This document shows positions 52,218 through 60,969 of a stretch of DNA of 64,000 bases, one piece after another. Source of the stretch: JBBQCW01 sp038319025 (GTDB taxonomy: Bacteria; Actinomycetota; Thermoleophilia; Solirubrobacterales; Solirubrobacteraceae). The position numbers and the translations under genes were made by a program. The notes under the pieces are model-generated. The model saw only the letters and a list, made by a program, of their open reading frames with translations. It did not search any database and was not told the origin of the DNA. Each line of letters begins with the position of its first letter. The stretch's first letter is position 1. Location: positions 62,001 to 126,000 of the forward strand of contig JBBQCW010000003.1 of the NCBI GenBank assembly GCA_038319025.1, read 5' to 3'.

Positions 52218-53255
52218 ATGCGACGCGCGTTCTGCCTTCCCAGTTTACTCCTGCTGGTTTGTGCGCTGGGCGTGCCGGTAGCGTACGCAGCGGATCCGTT
52301 CGCCGGTTCGCGTCCGACGATCACTGAGCTGCCGGTGCCGTTCCCGTCGGGCCACATCACCGCGCAGGACGGTCGCGGAACGCTGCTGTTCGGAACAGCG
52401 GATGGCGTGCGCAAGCTCAATGTCTTAACTGGGGAGACGCACCTTCGACCGCTCCCTGCTCCATCGTGTCGCACGTTGGTCGCGTCGATCGACACCGTGT
52501 TCGCAGACTGCACGCCGTACGACGGCTCGTTGGGCCTGCGGGACGTCTACGTCGGCTCCTGGGCCTCGGATAGCTGGCGGCGCGTCCCGGCCTTCCCACC
52601 GTCCCTCCTGAGCGACAAAAACGGCAACTTCTACGACGTTGCGGTGCTGGAGGTCGGGCGACATTGGCTGCGAGCAGAGGCCAGTTGCTACCACTGCGAC
52701 ATCGATGTCGTGTACTTGTCGCTGGATGACGGCCACGCCGTCCACGACACCGAACTCGGTGCCCGCTTCCTGCCCGATCTCGACAAGCCTGGTTTGGGCG
52801 CGCGGATGTGTGCCCCGTTCACGAAGCGCGGGCTGCTTCAGTACCAGCGGCCGTGGGCGATCTACAAGACCGGCAGGAACAGCAGGCTCCGGTACGAGCT
52901 GAGGCATTGCGGAAGCTCACGGCCGCGCAAGACCTCACGGACGCCACCGCAGCTGGACGGTCGCTGGCTGGAATGGGACTCCGGCTACACCGCGTACGCG
53001 CACGATCTGGGTACGGGCCGGACGCAGAGCTTCGCGTGCACCGACGGGTGCGGGGGCCTGACGTGGTCCGGGAACCTGGCCACCTGGTACGCCTACAACG
53101 GCGGCTACGTCCGCGACCTCGCCCGTCGGCGCACCATCAACGTCACCGTGCCGGGGCACCACACCGCGCTGAGCCTCCTGGCGGGCCGGGTCCTGGCGAC
53201 GTCCACGGCGCCGGGGCTCCCGGCCGTGACCGGGGTCGTGCAGCTTCCGCGCTAG
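52218..53255 (+). CDS. Secreted protein, function unknown
   Basis: A 345-residue exported protein. Start at ATG 52218: signal peptide M-R-R-A-F-C-L-P-S-L-L-L-L-V-C-A-L-G-V-P-V-A-Y-A-A. An in-frame GTG at 52200 is also possible. The mature part has repeating short strands with W, G and D, such as G-T-L-L-F-G-T-A-D-G-V-R-K-L-N and W-L-E-W-D-S-G-Y-T-A-Y-A-H-D-L-G-T-G, which suggests a beta-propeller-like fold. It has eight or more cysteines. No catalytic motif, no known family; surface or sugar-binding role is a guess. Confidence 0.7.
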   Translation: MRRAFCLPSLLLLVCALGVPVAYAADPFAGSRPTITELPVPFPSGHITAQDGRGTLLFGTADGVRKLNVLTGETHLRPLPAPSCRTLVASIDTVFADCTPYDGSLGLRDVYVGSWASDSWRRVPAFPPSLLSDKNGNFYDVAVLEVGRHWLRAEASCYHCDIDVVYLSLDDGHAVHDTELGARFLPDLDKPGLGARMCAPFTKRGLLQYQRPWAIYKTGRNSRLRYELRHCGSSRPRKTSRTPPQLDGRWLEWDSGYTAYAHDLGTGRTQSFACTDGCGGLTWSGNLATWYAYNGGYVRDLARRRTINVTVPGHHTALSLLAGRVLATSTAPGLPAVTGVVQLPR

Positions 53256-53331
53256 CGGGTCCCGCGGTAGGGATCAGCCAGGGTTTTCCGCGTGTCGCGG
53301 AGCACAAGCCGCGCTGAACGGTCGATCTGTC

Positions 53332-53382
53332 CGAACCTTGGCGATCTGCGCCCGCTGGGTGGACGTAAGTAACCAAGGTTCG
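53332..53382. other. Perfect 10-base inverted repeat in a convergent gap
   Basis: CGAACCTTGG (53332-53341) and CCAAGGTTCG (53373-53382) match perfectly with a 31-base loop, in the 200-base gap between a plus and a minus gene. It could be a bidirectional terminator or an RNA element; the loop is long for an ordinary terminator. No gene was found in the rest of the gap. Confidence 0.45.
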
Positions 53383-53455
53383 CGGGACACCGGCCGGCGA
53401 ACCGCCGCTACGACTTCGCGTGAAGCAGCGCGGACCCCGCAGTCGCCCGCTCCTG

Positions 53456-54733
53456 CTACTGCGTGTTGTCCTTCACCAGTTGCTGCATCGAATCGAGAGT
53501 CTGGTTGACGTCCTTGTAGACGACCTGACGGAGCTTGATGACCTGCTGGGAGCTCGAAGTGGCGACGACGGCGGCCACCGCTCCGGCCGAGAGCAGCAGG
53601 AAGACGAGCATCACGCCGATGAATCGGCGCGCTCCGGACCGCTTCTTCAGGCCCGGCGGATCACGGCGGGCCGCCGAGCGCGCAGACGCACCGGAGGGCG
53701 CGGGGGCGGGAGCCGGAGCGGGCGGGGGATAGCGCGGTGCTCGCGGCACGCGCCGTTCTACGCGCGCGTCGGCCGCACCCGGAACCACGGACGTCGCACC
53801 GGTGCCCGGGGCGCCGATGGTGGTCGCCGCGGTGTCGGGTGCGCCGATCGTGGTGGCGGTCGTCAGAGGGTCCGCGAAGGCCGGCGGCGCATCGATGGCG
53901 ATCCCGCGGGCACCGTCCTGCAGTGCTTCGCTCATCTCATCAGCGTCGGCGTACCTGGCACGTGGGTCCAGCGCAAGCGCCCGGTCGATCGCCTGGGCCA
54001 GCTCCAGCGGGATGTTGGCATCGAGGTCGCTGGCCAGCGCGGGCGCCTCTCGCTGTTGCTTGAGCGCCAGCTCGGTCAGTGAGTTGGCCTCGTAAGGAAG
54101 CCGTCCGGTGAGCAGCTGATACGCGACGACGCCGAGCGAATACAAGTCTGCTCGCGGGCCGGCCTCGGTACCGGAAGCCTGCTCGGGGGACAGATACGCC
54201 GCGGTGCCGAGAACCGAGCCGACCTGCGTGATCGACGACTCATCGGCCAGCGCTTTGGCGATGCCGAAATCGGCCAGCTTCACCACGCCGCCCTCCTGGG
54301 CGCGCAGCAGGTTACCCGGCTTCACATCGCGGTGGATCACGCCGTTGCGGTGCGCGTAGGCGAGGCCCTTGCAAGCCTGCACGAGGATCGACATCGCCTG
54401 CGGAAGAGGCAGCGCCCCGTGCTCGCGCAGCAATTCCGCGCCCGAGCGGCCACGCACGTACTCCATGACGATGAACTGGCGGCCCGTGGGCTCGTCGATA
54501 CCGAAGTCGAAGACCTGGACGATGTTCGGGTGCACGAGGCGCGCAGCGGACAGCGCCTCGCGGCGGAAGCGGGAGACGAACTGCGCGTCGTCAGCGAGGT
54601 GCTCGGCGAGCAGCTTCACGGCGACGTTGCGTTCGAGCGTGCGGTCGAAGGCCAGTACCACGGTCGACATGCCACCGATCCCGAGGCGTTCGCCCAGTAC
54701 GTAACGGTCGTGGATGACGTCAGCGTCGGTCAT
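53456..54733 (-). CDS. Membrane Ser/Thr protein kinase (PknB-type)
   Basis: A 425-residue Hanks-type kinase. Start at ATG 54733; the His-rich upstream frame is the antisense-like read of a Thr-Pro repeat and is not used. Gly loop G-I-G-G-M-S-T-V, Lys in V-A-V-K-L-L, catalytic loop H-R-D-V-K-P-G-N, D-F-G-I-A-K, S-P-E-Q. A ~120-residue Pro/Ala linker leads to one membrane helix (V-M-L-V-F-L-L-L-S-A-G-A-V-A-A) and a short outer tail of ~35 residues with no PASTA domain. It overlaps the lipoprotein gene by 4 bases, so that lipoprotein may be its outside partner. Confidence 0.92.
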   Translation of the reverse strand: MTDADVIHDRYVLGERLGIGGMSTVVLAFDRTLERNVAVKLLAEHLADDAQFVSRFRREALSAARLVHPNIVQVFDFGIDEPTGRQFIVMEYVRGRSGAELLREHGALPLPQAMSILVQACKGLAYAHRNGVIHRDVKPGNLLRAQEGGVVKLADFGIAKALADESSITQVGSVLGTAAYLSPEQASGTEAGPRADLYSLGVVAYQLLTGRLPYEANSLTELALKQQREAPALASDLDANIPLELAQAIDRALALDPRARYADADEMSEALQDGARGIAIDAPPAFADPLTTATTIGAPDTAATTIGAPGTGATSVVPGAADARVERRVPRAPRYPPPAPAPAPAPSGASARSAARRDPPGLKKRSGARRFIGVMLVFLLLSAGAVAAVVATSSSQQVIKLRQVVYKDVNQTLDSMQQLVKDNTQ

Positions 54734-55239
54734 TGGCCGCTCGGTGCCTGCACTCCGCCCGACGCGCCCGGATCTGTCGTCGTCGTGGTGGGTGTGGTGG
54801 GCGTCGTAGGTGTGGTGGGCGTGGTGGGCGTCGTGGGCGTGGTCGGTGTCGTGACCGTGGGCGTGGTGGGCGCCGTCGGCGTGCTGGTGGTGGTGATCGT
54901 CGGCGTCCTGGTGGTGATCGTGTCCGCGTTCGCACATGCCGTCGGGGCCTGATCGGTGAGAGCGCGGGCACCATCGCTCAAGCGGCGGCGCAGGCGGGGA
55001 TCGACGGATGGGGGGAGGGCGGCCACGGCACGTGACAGCTTGCCGACCTCAGTCGCCGTCGTGATGCACTCACCGGCGCTCAGCGCCGACTGGATGGCGG
55101 TCAGTGACCGCTCGATGCTCGCTGCCGACGTGGGCGGGATCAGCTTGTCGCGCGTCCCGCCGCAGGCCAGCAGCACGGCGCAACAGACGCCCAGCAGGAG
55201 CGCGGTCGGGGCGATGAGGAACTCGCGGCGCAAGCTCAC
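54730..55239 (-). CDS. Lipoprotein with Thr-Pro repeat tail, partner gene of the kinase
   Basis: A 169-residue lipoprotein: basic start, hydrophobic helix and lipobox L-L-A-C near residue 26. Residues ~40-105 are helical with Cys and A-L-S-A-G-E-C-I-T-T-A. From ~105 to the end it is a low-complexity T-P-T repeat (T-P-T-T-P-T-T-P), likely an extended wall-spanning stalk. It overlaps the kinase gene by 4 bases and starts 4 bases before the metallophosphoesterase stop, so the three genes are probably one operon. Function unknown. Confidence 0.8.
   Translation of the reverse strand: MSLRREFLIAPTALLLGVCCAVLLACGGTRDKLIPPTSAASIERSLTAIQSALSAGECITTATEVGKLSRAVAALPPSVDPRLRRRLSDGARALTDQAPTACANADTITTRTPTITTTSTPTAPTTPTVTTPTTPTTPTTPTTPTTPTTPTTTTTDPGASGGVQAPSGQ
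54776..54920. repeat. Low-complexity GTGGTGGGC-type repeat (Thr-Pro coding)
   Basis: Repeated GTGGTGGGCGTC-like units (plus-strand view) encode the Thr-Pro stalk of the lipoprotein on the minus strand. The same DNA read otherwise gives His/Asp-rich frames, which are not genes. Such tracts can slip in copy number. Confidence 0.7.
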
Positions 55240-55967
55240 TGGCCGTATTCCAGGCGGTCGGCGAGGGAATCGGGCAGGCGTGCAGCACGGATGGCGAACT
55301 GGGCGCCGGCGATGTCATACGCGGTTCGGCGCCACGTGGCCTGGCCCGTCTCCAGGTCCAGCTCGAGCCACGCTGCGCGGTTGTCGCCGTCGCGCGGCTG
55401 GCCGACGCTGCCCGGGTTGAGGATCCACTCCCCGATGTTCAACGTGACGGTGTCGCCCGCTTGGCGACGGGTGCCGGTCGCGTCGCCCTCGGGCTCACGG
55501 TGGTAGGAGAGCGCGATGTGCGAGTGGCCGACGGCAGCGATCGCGCCGCCCTGCACATCCATCGACAGCGCGGCTGTCAACGGATCCATGACGTACTCCC
55601 AGACGGGCTCACGTGGACTGCCGTGGAAGAGGCCGATGCCCTGCCGGCGCCCTGAGGCGCTCAGCGTGCCGAGCCATTCCAGATGATCGGTGGCCATCGC
55701 CTTCGCCGTCCAGTCCGCGGCGATCGCCGCACCGCGTGCGAACTCGTCGGTGGGGAGGTGACCGGTCACCGCGAGATCGTGGTTGCCGGCCAGACATACA
55801 GCGGCGTTCTCGCGCACCAGCGCGCAGCAGCCGTCCGGCTCCGCCCCGTACCCAACGATGTCGCCCAGGCACCACATCTCGTCGATGGCCAACGCGTCGA
55901 CCTCCTCGAGAACGCCCTCGAGGGCATGCCGGTTGGCGTGGATGTCGGAAAGGAGGGCGACGCGCAT
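55236..55967 (-). CDS. Metallophosphoesterase (calcineurin-like)
   Basis: A 243-residue phosphoesterase of the calcineurin-like fold, beginning L-L-S-D-I-H-A-N, then G-D-I-V-G-Y-G, G-N-H-D, and L-F-H-G-S, G-H-S-H, all five metal-binding blocks in order. Start at ATG 55967; the 203-residue extension upstream is antisense to rlmH. It acts in the cytosol on an unknown phosphate ester or nucleotide. Resembles the YfcE or MJ0936-like group, but specificity is not readable. No Shine-Dalgarno is visible; instead the leader holds two hairpins. Confidence 0.88.
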   Translation of the reverse strand: MRVALLSDIHANRHALEGVLEEVDALAIDEMWCLGDIVGYGAEPDGCCALVRENAAVCLAGNHDLAVTGHLPTDEFARGAAIAADWTAKAMATDHLEWLGTLSASGRRQGIGLFHGSPREPVWEYVMDPLTAALSMDVQGGAIAAVGHSHIALSYHREPEGDATGTRRQAGDTVTLNIGEWILNPGSVGQPRDGDNRAAWLELDLETGQATWRRTAYDIAGAQFAIRAARLPDSLADRLEYGQ

Positions 55968-55980
55968 GAGCGGGAAAAGG

Positions 55981-56048
55981 GCCTTCGTGCGTGGCGGCAC
56001 GAGGCGTGAAAGGCCGGGGCGATCACCGGCCTCGCCTAGCGGCGAGGC
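55981..56048 (-). promoter_or_regulatory. Two hairpins in the metallophosphoesterase leader
   Basis: A perfect 8-base stem GCCTCGCC-TAGC-GGCGAGGC (56029-56036, 56041-56048) and a second stem GCCTTCGTGC/GCACGAGGC with one bulged base (55981-55990, 55997-56005) lie within 68 bases of the gene start. On the mRNA the second is followed by CTTTTCCC and then the AUG, an attenuator-like layout. Function unproven. Confidence 0.45.
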
Positions 56049-56171
56049 ATCATCGGGCGACGTCGCCCGGATCGACGACTGAGTCCATTCTATCGAACGC
56101 GAGCCCAAATCCGCTGGTTCTCCGGCCGTTCCGGGCCCCCGGCGACGTGGGTCGCCAATACCATCGGCGTC

Positions 56172-56579
56172 GTGCGCATCATCGTCCTCGCCGTCGGCCG
56201 TCTGCGCCCGCCCTACATCGACGACATCCAGCACTACCAGCGGCTGATCGCCGGCCATTGCCGACTGGAACTGATTGAGGTCCGCGAGAACGAGCGGGTG
56301 CACCGCCGTATCCCGGAGCGGGCTTTCGTCAGCTTGCTCGACGACGAAGGCCAGTCCTACGACTCCATGGCCTTCAGTCGGTTCCTCGAAGTGCGACGCC
56401 AATCGGCTCAGGACCTGTGTTTTGTGGTCGGCGGCCCGTACGGCCTTGACCTCGAAGGGGTCCAGCACCGCCTGTCGCTGGGGCCGATGACGCTGCCCCA
56501 CCAGCTGGCCCGCGTCGTCCTGCTCGAGCAGCTGTTCCGAGCCCACAAGATCCTCGCCAACGAGCCTTACCACCACTGA
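56172..56579 (+). CDS. rlmH: 23S rRNA (pseudouridine1915-N3)-methyltransferase RlmH
   Basis: A 135-residue SPOUT methyltransferase that modifies helix 69 of 23S rRNA in the 70S ribosome. GTG start. Features: I-V-L-A-V-G-R-L-R near the start, F-V-V-G-G-P-Y-G-L near 85, L-S-L-G-P-M-T-L-P-H near 103, and the conserved C-terminal Y-H-H. It is a bit shorter than the E. coli form. The stop shares one base with the channel gene's ATG. Confidence 0.95.
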   Translation: MRIIVLAVGRLRPPYIDDIQHYQRLIAGHCRLELIEVRENERVHRRIPERAFVSLLDDEGQSYDSMAFSRFLEVRRQSAQDLCFVVGGPYGLDLEGVQHRLSLGPMTLPHQLARVVLLEQLFRAHKILANEPYHH

Positions 56580-57586
56580 TGCAGGAGCGCGGAAACCACG
56601 ATCTGGGCCCGTTCCTGCGGCGCATGGCGATTCTGTCCCTGGTGATCTTCGCCGTGGTCGGTGGTGGGGCCGTCGCCTTCACGATCACCAGCGACCTGAA
56701 CATCTGGAACGCGTTCCTGCTCTCGCTCGACACCGTGGCCACGGTCGGGTCGATCAAGACCCCCGGCGACACCGGCTCGCAGATCGTCCTCGTCCTTCTG
56801 ATCGTGCTGGGCGTCGGTACGCTCTTCTACGCCCTGGTGACGGTCACCGAGTTCTTCGTGGCGGGCCACCTAGGTGACCTCCTGGCCGAACGCCGGGCAC
56901 AGAAAATGATCGACGCCCTTTCTGACCACTACATCATCTGCGGCTACGGCCGCGTAGGCCGGCAGGTCGCCAGCGACCTGCGCGCCGCCGGGGCCCGATA
57001 CGTCGTGATCGATCGCGACGAGACGCTGCGCTCCAAGGTGCAGGAGGTGGGTGTGCGCGTGATCGTCGGCTCGCCTTCTGATGATGAGATTCTGCGGGCG
57101 GCCGGTGTGGACCGTGCACGCGCGGTGATCGCGTGCGTGGACTCCGACGCCGAAAACATCTTCACCACGCTGACGGCTCGCGAGATGCGACCGGACATCG
57201 CGATCGTCGCGCGGGCCTCGGAGGAGGACTCCGAGAAGAAGCTCAAGCGGGCCGGGGCAGACCGCGTGATCTCCCCGTACTCGTCGAGCGGAACCGAGAT
57301 GGCGCGCCTGGCTCTGCACCCGCAGGTGTCGGGGTCGATGGACGTCGACGGCGAGTATCGCCTGGAGGAGATCGAGGTCACGGCCGGCGCGCCCGGTGCC
57401 GGGCAGACCGTGGGCGCGATCCGCGGCGGGGCGTTCATCGTCGCGCTACGCCGCGAGAACGGCGGCTTGGAGGCTCAACCGGCGCCGGATGCTCTGATCA
57501 GCGTGGGGGACGTGGTGATGGCGATCGGGACCGCGCGCACACTGGAGCGCCTGGAAGCACTGTTTGCGCCCGGCGGACTCGCATGA
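56579..57586 (+). CDS. TrkA-N domain ion-channel-like protein, degenerate selectivity filter
   Basis: A 335-residue protein: two membrane helices flanking a pore-like loop (~20-85), then a cytosolic RCK/TrkA-N Rossmann domain (I-I-C-G-Y-G-R-V-G-R near 120) and a TrkA-C domain (~250-335). Domain order matches two-helix potassium channels such as MthK. The filter, where K+ channels read T-V-G-Y-G-D, here reads T-V-A-T-V-G-S-I-K-T-P-G-D, so classical K+ selectivity is doubtful. It may be a non-selective channel or a sensor. It is coupled to rlmH in front and overlaps argS by 4 bases. Confidence 0.84.
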   Translation: MQERGNHDLGPFLRRMAILSLVIFAVVGGGAVAFTITSDLNIWNAFLLSLDTVATVGSIKTPGDTGSQIVLVLLIVLGVGTLFYALVTVTEFFVAGHLGDLLAERRAQKMIDALSDHYIICGYGRVGRQVASDLRAAGARYVVIDRDETLRSKVQEVGVRVIVGSPSDDEILRAAGVDRARAVIACVDSDAENIFTTLTAREMRPDIAIVARASEEDSEKKLKRAGADRVISPYSSSGTEMARLALHPQVSGSMDVDGEYRLEEIEVTAGAPGAGQTVGAIRGGAFIVALRRENGGLEAQPAPDALISVGDVVMAIGTARTLERLEALFAPGGLA

Positions 57587-59202
57587 GCGCCATCGCCGAC
57601 CTGCGCGCCGCGATCACTGATGCGGTCACGGCCATCGCCGGCCGGGAGGGGATCACGCCTGCGCTCGATCGCCCGCGCAAAGAGGGGCACGGCGACTACG
57701 CGACGAATGCGGCGATGATGCTCGCCGGCATCGTCGGTGAGCCGCCCCGGGATGTCGCCGCGCGCCTGGCCGATGATCTGCAGGCGCGCCTGGGCGACTC
57801 CGTCGATCGCATCGAGATCGCCGGCCCCGGCTTTCTCAACCTCTTTCTGTCCGATGCGTGGCACCGCCGCGCGCTGACCTCAGTGCTGTCCGACGGCTCG
57901 GATTGGGGCCGCGGTGGCGCTGAGCCATCGGAGCGCATCAACGTCGAGTTCGTCAGCGTGAATCCGACGGGCCCGCTGCACGTCGGCCACGCCCGTAACG
58001 CCGCCTACGGCGACGCACTGGCGCGCATCCTCACCTTCCACGGTCATACCGTCGAGCGCGAGTACTACGTGAACGATTACGGCAGCCAGGTGACGAAGTT
58101 CGGCCTCTCCCTGCAGGCCCGGGCTCGCGGCGAAGAGCCGCCGGAGGACGGATACGCGGGGTCCTACGTCGCCACGATCGCCGCCGAGGTACCAGCCGCC
58201 GCCGACCGTCCGATCGAGGAGGTCGCCTGGGACGGGGTGGCGGTCATGCTCGCCCACAACCGTGCCTCGCTGGCTGCGTTCGGCGTGGAGTTCGACGTGT
58301 GGTTCTCCGAACGGTCGCTGCATGAGGGTGACCCGAGCCCGGTGGAACACGCCTTCGCAGAACTGGCCGCGCAGGGCCGCACCTATCAGCACGAGGGCGC
58401 GCTCTGGCTGCGCACCACGACCGACGGCGACGACAAGGACCGGGTGCTGGAGCGCTCCACCGGCGAGCACACCTACTTCGCCTCTGACATCGCCTACCAC
58501 CTGCACAAGCGCGAACGCGGCTTCGAGCGCCTGATCGACGTGTGGGGCGCTGATCATCACGGGTACGTGGAGCGGGTCAAGGCCGGGTTCGCGGCGCTCG
58601 GCGGTGACCGGGACCGGCTGGAGCTCGTGATCATGCAGCTCGTCCGTCTGGTCAGTAACGGCGAGGAGGTTCGGATGTCCAAGCGCACCGGCGACTTCGT
58701 CACTCTCGACGAGCTCGTCAGCGAAGTGGGTGTCGACGCGGCCCGTTGGTTCCTGCTCAACCGTTCCCACGACACCACCGTCGAGTTCGACATGGATCTC
58801 GCCCGCGAGCAGTCCTCGGAGAACCCGGTCTACTACGTGCAGTACGCGCACGCCCGCATCGCATCCATCCTCGGTCGCGCGGGCGCAGACCAGGTCGCGA
58901 GTGCACCCGCCGCGCTGGATGCCGAAGGTGAGCTGCACCCTGCCGAGCGCGCGCTGGTGCAGAAGCTGTTGGCCTTCCCGGCGGAGGTCGATGAGGCCGC
59001 CCGGCGCCGTGCCCCGCACCGCATCGCCACCTACGCCCTGGAGCTGGCCCAGTCCTTCAGCGCCTTCTACCGCGACTGTCAGGTGCTCGGTCTCGACGAC
59101 GAGCGGACCGAGCTTGTGCGCCTGTCGCTGTGCCGGGCGGCCGCGGCCACCGTGGCGCAGTCGCTCGACCTGTTGGGGGTCACCGCCCCCGAGGAGATGT
59201 GA
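57583..59202 (+). CDS. argS: Arginyl-tRNA synthetase
   Basis: A 539-residue class I synthetase charging tRNA-Arg. The ATG at 57583 overlaps the preceding stop (ATGA). N-terminal Arg-binding domain, HIGH motif as H-V-G-H-A near residue 125, KMSKS motif as R-M-S-K-R near 365, and the anticodon-binding C-terminal domain with A-L-E-L-A-Q-S-F-S-A-F-Y. Full length for the compact bacterial form. It overlaps the next gene by 4 bases. Confidence 0.96.
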   Translation: MSAIADLRAAITDAVTAIAGREGITPALDRPRKEGHGDYATNAAMMLAGIVGEPPRDVAARLADDLQARLGDSVDRIEIAGPGFLNLFLSDAWHRRALTSVLSDGSDWGRGGAEPSERINVEFVSVNPTGPLHVGHARNAAYGDALARILTFHGHTVEREYYVNDYGSQVTKFGLSLQARARGEEPPEDGYAGSYVATIAAEVPAAADRPIEEVAWDGVAVMLAHNRASLAAFGVEFDVWFSERSLHEGDPSPVEHAFAELAAQGRTYQHEGALWLRTTTDGDDKDRVLERSTGEHTYFASDIAYHLHKRERGFERLIDVWGADHHGYVERVKAGFAALGGDRDRLELVIMQLVRLVSNGEEVRMSKRTGDFVTLDELVSEVGVDAARWFLLNRSHDTTVEFDMDLAREQSSENPVYYVQYAHARIASILGRAGADQVASAPAALDAEGELHPAERALVQKLLAFPAEVDEAARRRAPHRIATYALELAQSFSAFYRDCQVLGLDDERTELVRLSLCRAAAATVAQSLDLLGVTAPEEM

Positions 59203-59762
59203 GCGACCAAGCACGCCTGCCGTGGCCGGACCCTCCGCTCACGGGCGACGGCGTGGTGTTGCGCCCGTGGCGGGCCGATGACCTCGACGACGCGCTGGCC
59301 GGCTCGCGCGATCCGCTGGTCCCGCGGTTCACCCGCGTGCCGCCGGACAACAGCCGCGAGAACATCGAGGGCCACTTCGGGGCGCAGGAGCAACGCCGCC
59401 ACGAAGGCGCTGAACTCGTGTTCGCACTGGCGGACGTGGACAGCGATCGGTTCCTGGGCACGATCTCGCTGCTTCGCCTGAACTGGGAGGAGGGCGTGGG
59501 GGAGATCGGCTACTGGACGGCGCCGTGGGGCCGCGGCCGTGGGGCCACGACCACCGCGACACGGCTGCTGGCGGACTGGGCCCTGCGCACACTGCCATTT
59601 GCCCGCATCGAACTGATGGCCGACGTCGACAACGTGGCTTCGCAGGCCGTTGCCGAGCGTGCCGGTTTCGTCCGAGAGGGCGTCCTGCGTGAGCGCTGGC
59701 CGCTACGCAATGGAAAGCGAGTCGACCAGGTGATCTTCTCCCGGTTGCCTTCCGACCCGTGA
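59199..59762 (+). CDS. GNAT family acetyltransferase (RimJ/RimL-like)
   Basis: A 187-residue acetyltransferase beginning at a GTG overlapping the argS stop. It shows V-V-L-R-P-W-R-A-D-D near residue 20, E-I-G-Y-W-T-A-P-W-G-R-G-R-G-A near 110 (acetyl-CoA loop), and A-E-R-A-G-F-V-R-E-G near 160, the RimJ/RimL layout. Likely acetylates the N-terminus of a ribosomal or other protein, or a small amine. Ends directly at the convergent ccdA stop with no spacer. Confidence 0.87.
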   Translation: MSDQARLPWPDPPLTGDGVVLRPWRADDLDDALAGSRDPLVPRFTRVPPDNSRENIEGHFGAQEQRRHEGAELVFALADVDSDRFLGTISLLRLNWEEGVGEIGYWTAPWGRGRGATTTATRLLADWALRTLPFARIELMADVDNVASQAVAERAGFVREGVLRERWPLRNGKRVDQVIFSRLPSDP

Positions 59763-60503
59763 TCAGAACAGGAAGTTGAGCCCGAGGTCGTTGACGATCT
59801 TCTGGGCTTCGATGTTGAGCCGCGTCAGCTCGCCCGAGAGGATCAGGATGCCCATCCCGATCAGAATCGCGCCGCTGATCACCGTGATCACCACGTAGTG
59901 ATCGCGCAACCAACGGAACGTGTTCGTCGCCCGCTGGAAGGCCACCGCGGTGATAAGGAACGGGACGGCGAGGCCGAGTGAGTAGAAGGCGAGCAGCACG
60001 CCGCCGTGCCCGACCGAGGACGAGGTGGAGGCGGCGGTCAGGATCGCCCCTAGGGTCGGCCCCACACACGGGGTCCAGGCGATGGCGAAGGCCAATCCCG
60101 CGACCACGGGGCCGCCGGCGCCGGCGCGGCTGATCAGCGCTTCCGGGCGCCATTCCTGGTTGATCCGGGTGATGAACGGCGTGAGGATGAAGAACACGCC
60201 GAGCGCGATGATCACGATGCCGGCGATGGTGTTCAGCAGCTCGCGGTGCTGGTTGAGCGTGTGGCCCAGTCCCGAGGCGCCCATGCCGAGCGCCACGAAC
60301 ATCGCGGTGAAAGACAGGCAGAAGATGATCGCCGGCCCGAGGACGTTGAACTTCTTGTCCCCTGCGTGCATCTCGTTGATCGTCACGCCGGACACCGCGG
60401 ACAGGTAACCCGGCACGAGCGGCAGAACGCAGGGGGAGATGAACGACACGAAGCCGACCGCGAAGGCGGCGATGACGGTGGTGTCGGTGCCGGTGGCGAT
60501 CAT
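59763..60503 (-). CDS. ccdA: Cytochrome c biogenesis protein CcdA
   Basis: A 246-residue membrane protein with six helices that moves electrons from cytosolic thioredoxin to outside thiol proteins. The two redox cysteines appear in I-S-P-C-V-L-P-L-V-P-G-Y near residue 26 and A-W-T-P-C-V-G-P-T-L-G near 150. It shares one base with ccmH; ccdA, ccmH and the TlpA-like gene form one operon for cytochrome c maturation. The heme lyase subunits are not in the window. Confidence 0.93.
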   Translation of the reverse strand: MIATGTDTTVIAAFAVGFVSFISPCVLPLVPGYLSAVSGVTINEMHAGDKKFNVLGPAIIFCLSFTAMFVALGMGASGLGHTLNQHRELLNTIAGIVIIALGVFFILTPFITRINQEWRPEALISRAGAGGPVVAGLAFAIAWTPCVGPTLGAILTAASTSSSVGHGGVLLAFYSLGLAVPFLITAVAFQRATNTFRWLRDHYVVITVISGAILIGMGILILSGELTRLNIEAQKIVNDLGLNFLF

Positions 60504-60969
60504 CAGGTCTCGTACCGCGCGAGATCATCGTCGAGTCGCCGCGTATCTGCGTCACTCAACGACGGGCCACCGGCCGCGGCGGCTCCGTCTGCGTCGTCGT
60601 CACGCCGTGACCAGCGGAAGGCCAGCACCACGACGAGGCCCAACAAACCGACGCCGACGAGGATCGGGACGAGATATGCAGCCAGGTTGAAGCCCTTGGT
60701 ATCCGGTAGCGCCAGCGCGCGCGGGCCGTACTCGTCCACCAGGATCGCCTCGATCTGCGCCTTGTCCTTACCGCGGTCGATCAGCCGCTGGATCTCCCGG
60801 CGGGTCGCGTCGGCCTGGGGGCTTTCGGCCACGTTGAGCACCACGTTGCACGAGACGCACATCACTTCGTCCTGGATGTCGGCCAGGTTGGCCCGCGGAG
60901 CAACGGCGAAAGCGCTCGATCCCGGAACGAGCAGCACGGCCAACAGCAGCCCGACGAGCATGGAGCGTT

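Noticed and set aside
54776..54920. CRISPR-like or tandem satellite repeat
   Set aside because: The repeat is a short coding repeat for Thr-Pro, without spacers.
54733..54937. His/Asp-rich N-terminal extension of the kinase
   Set aside because: It is the Thr-Pro repeat DNA of the lipoprotein gene read in another frame; kinase homology starts just after the ATG at 54733.
55968..56576. 203-residue N-terminal extension of the metallophosphoesterase
   Set aside because: Antisense to rlmH and without domain features; the fold begins at the ATG at 55967.
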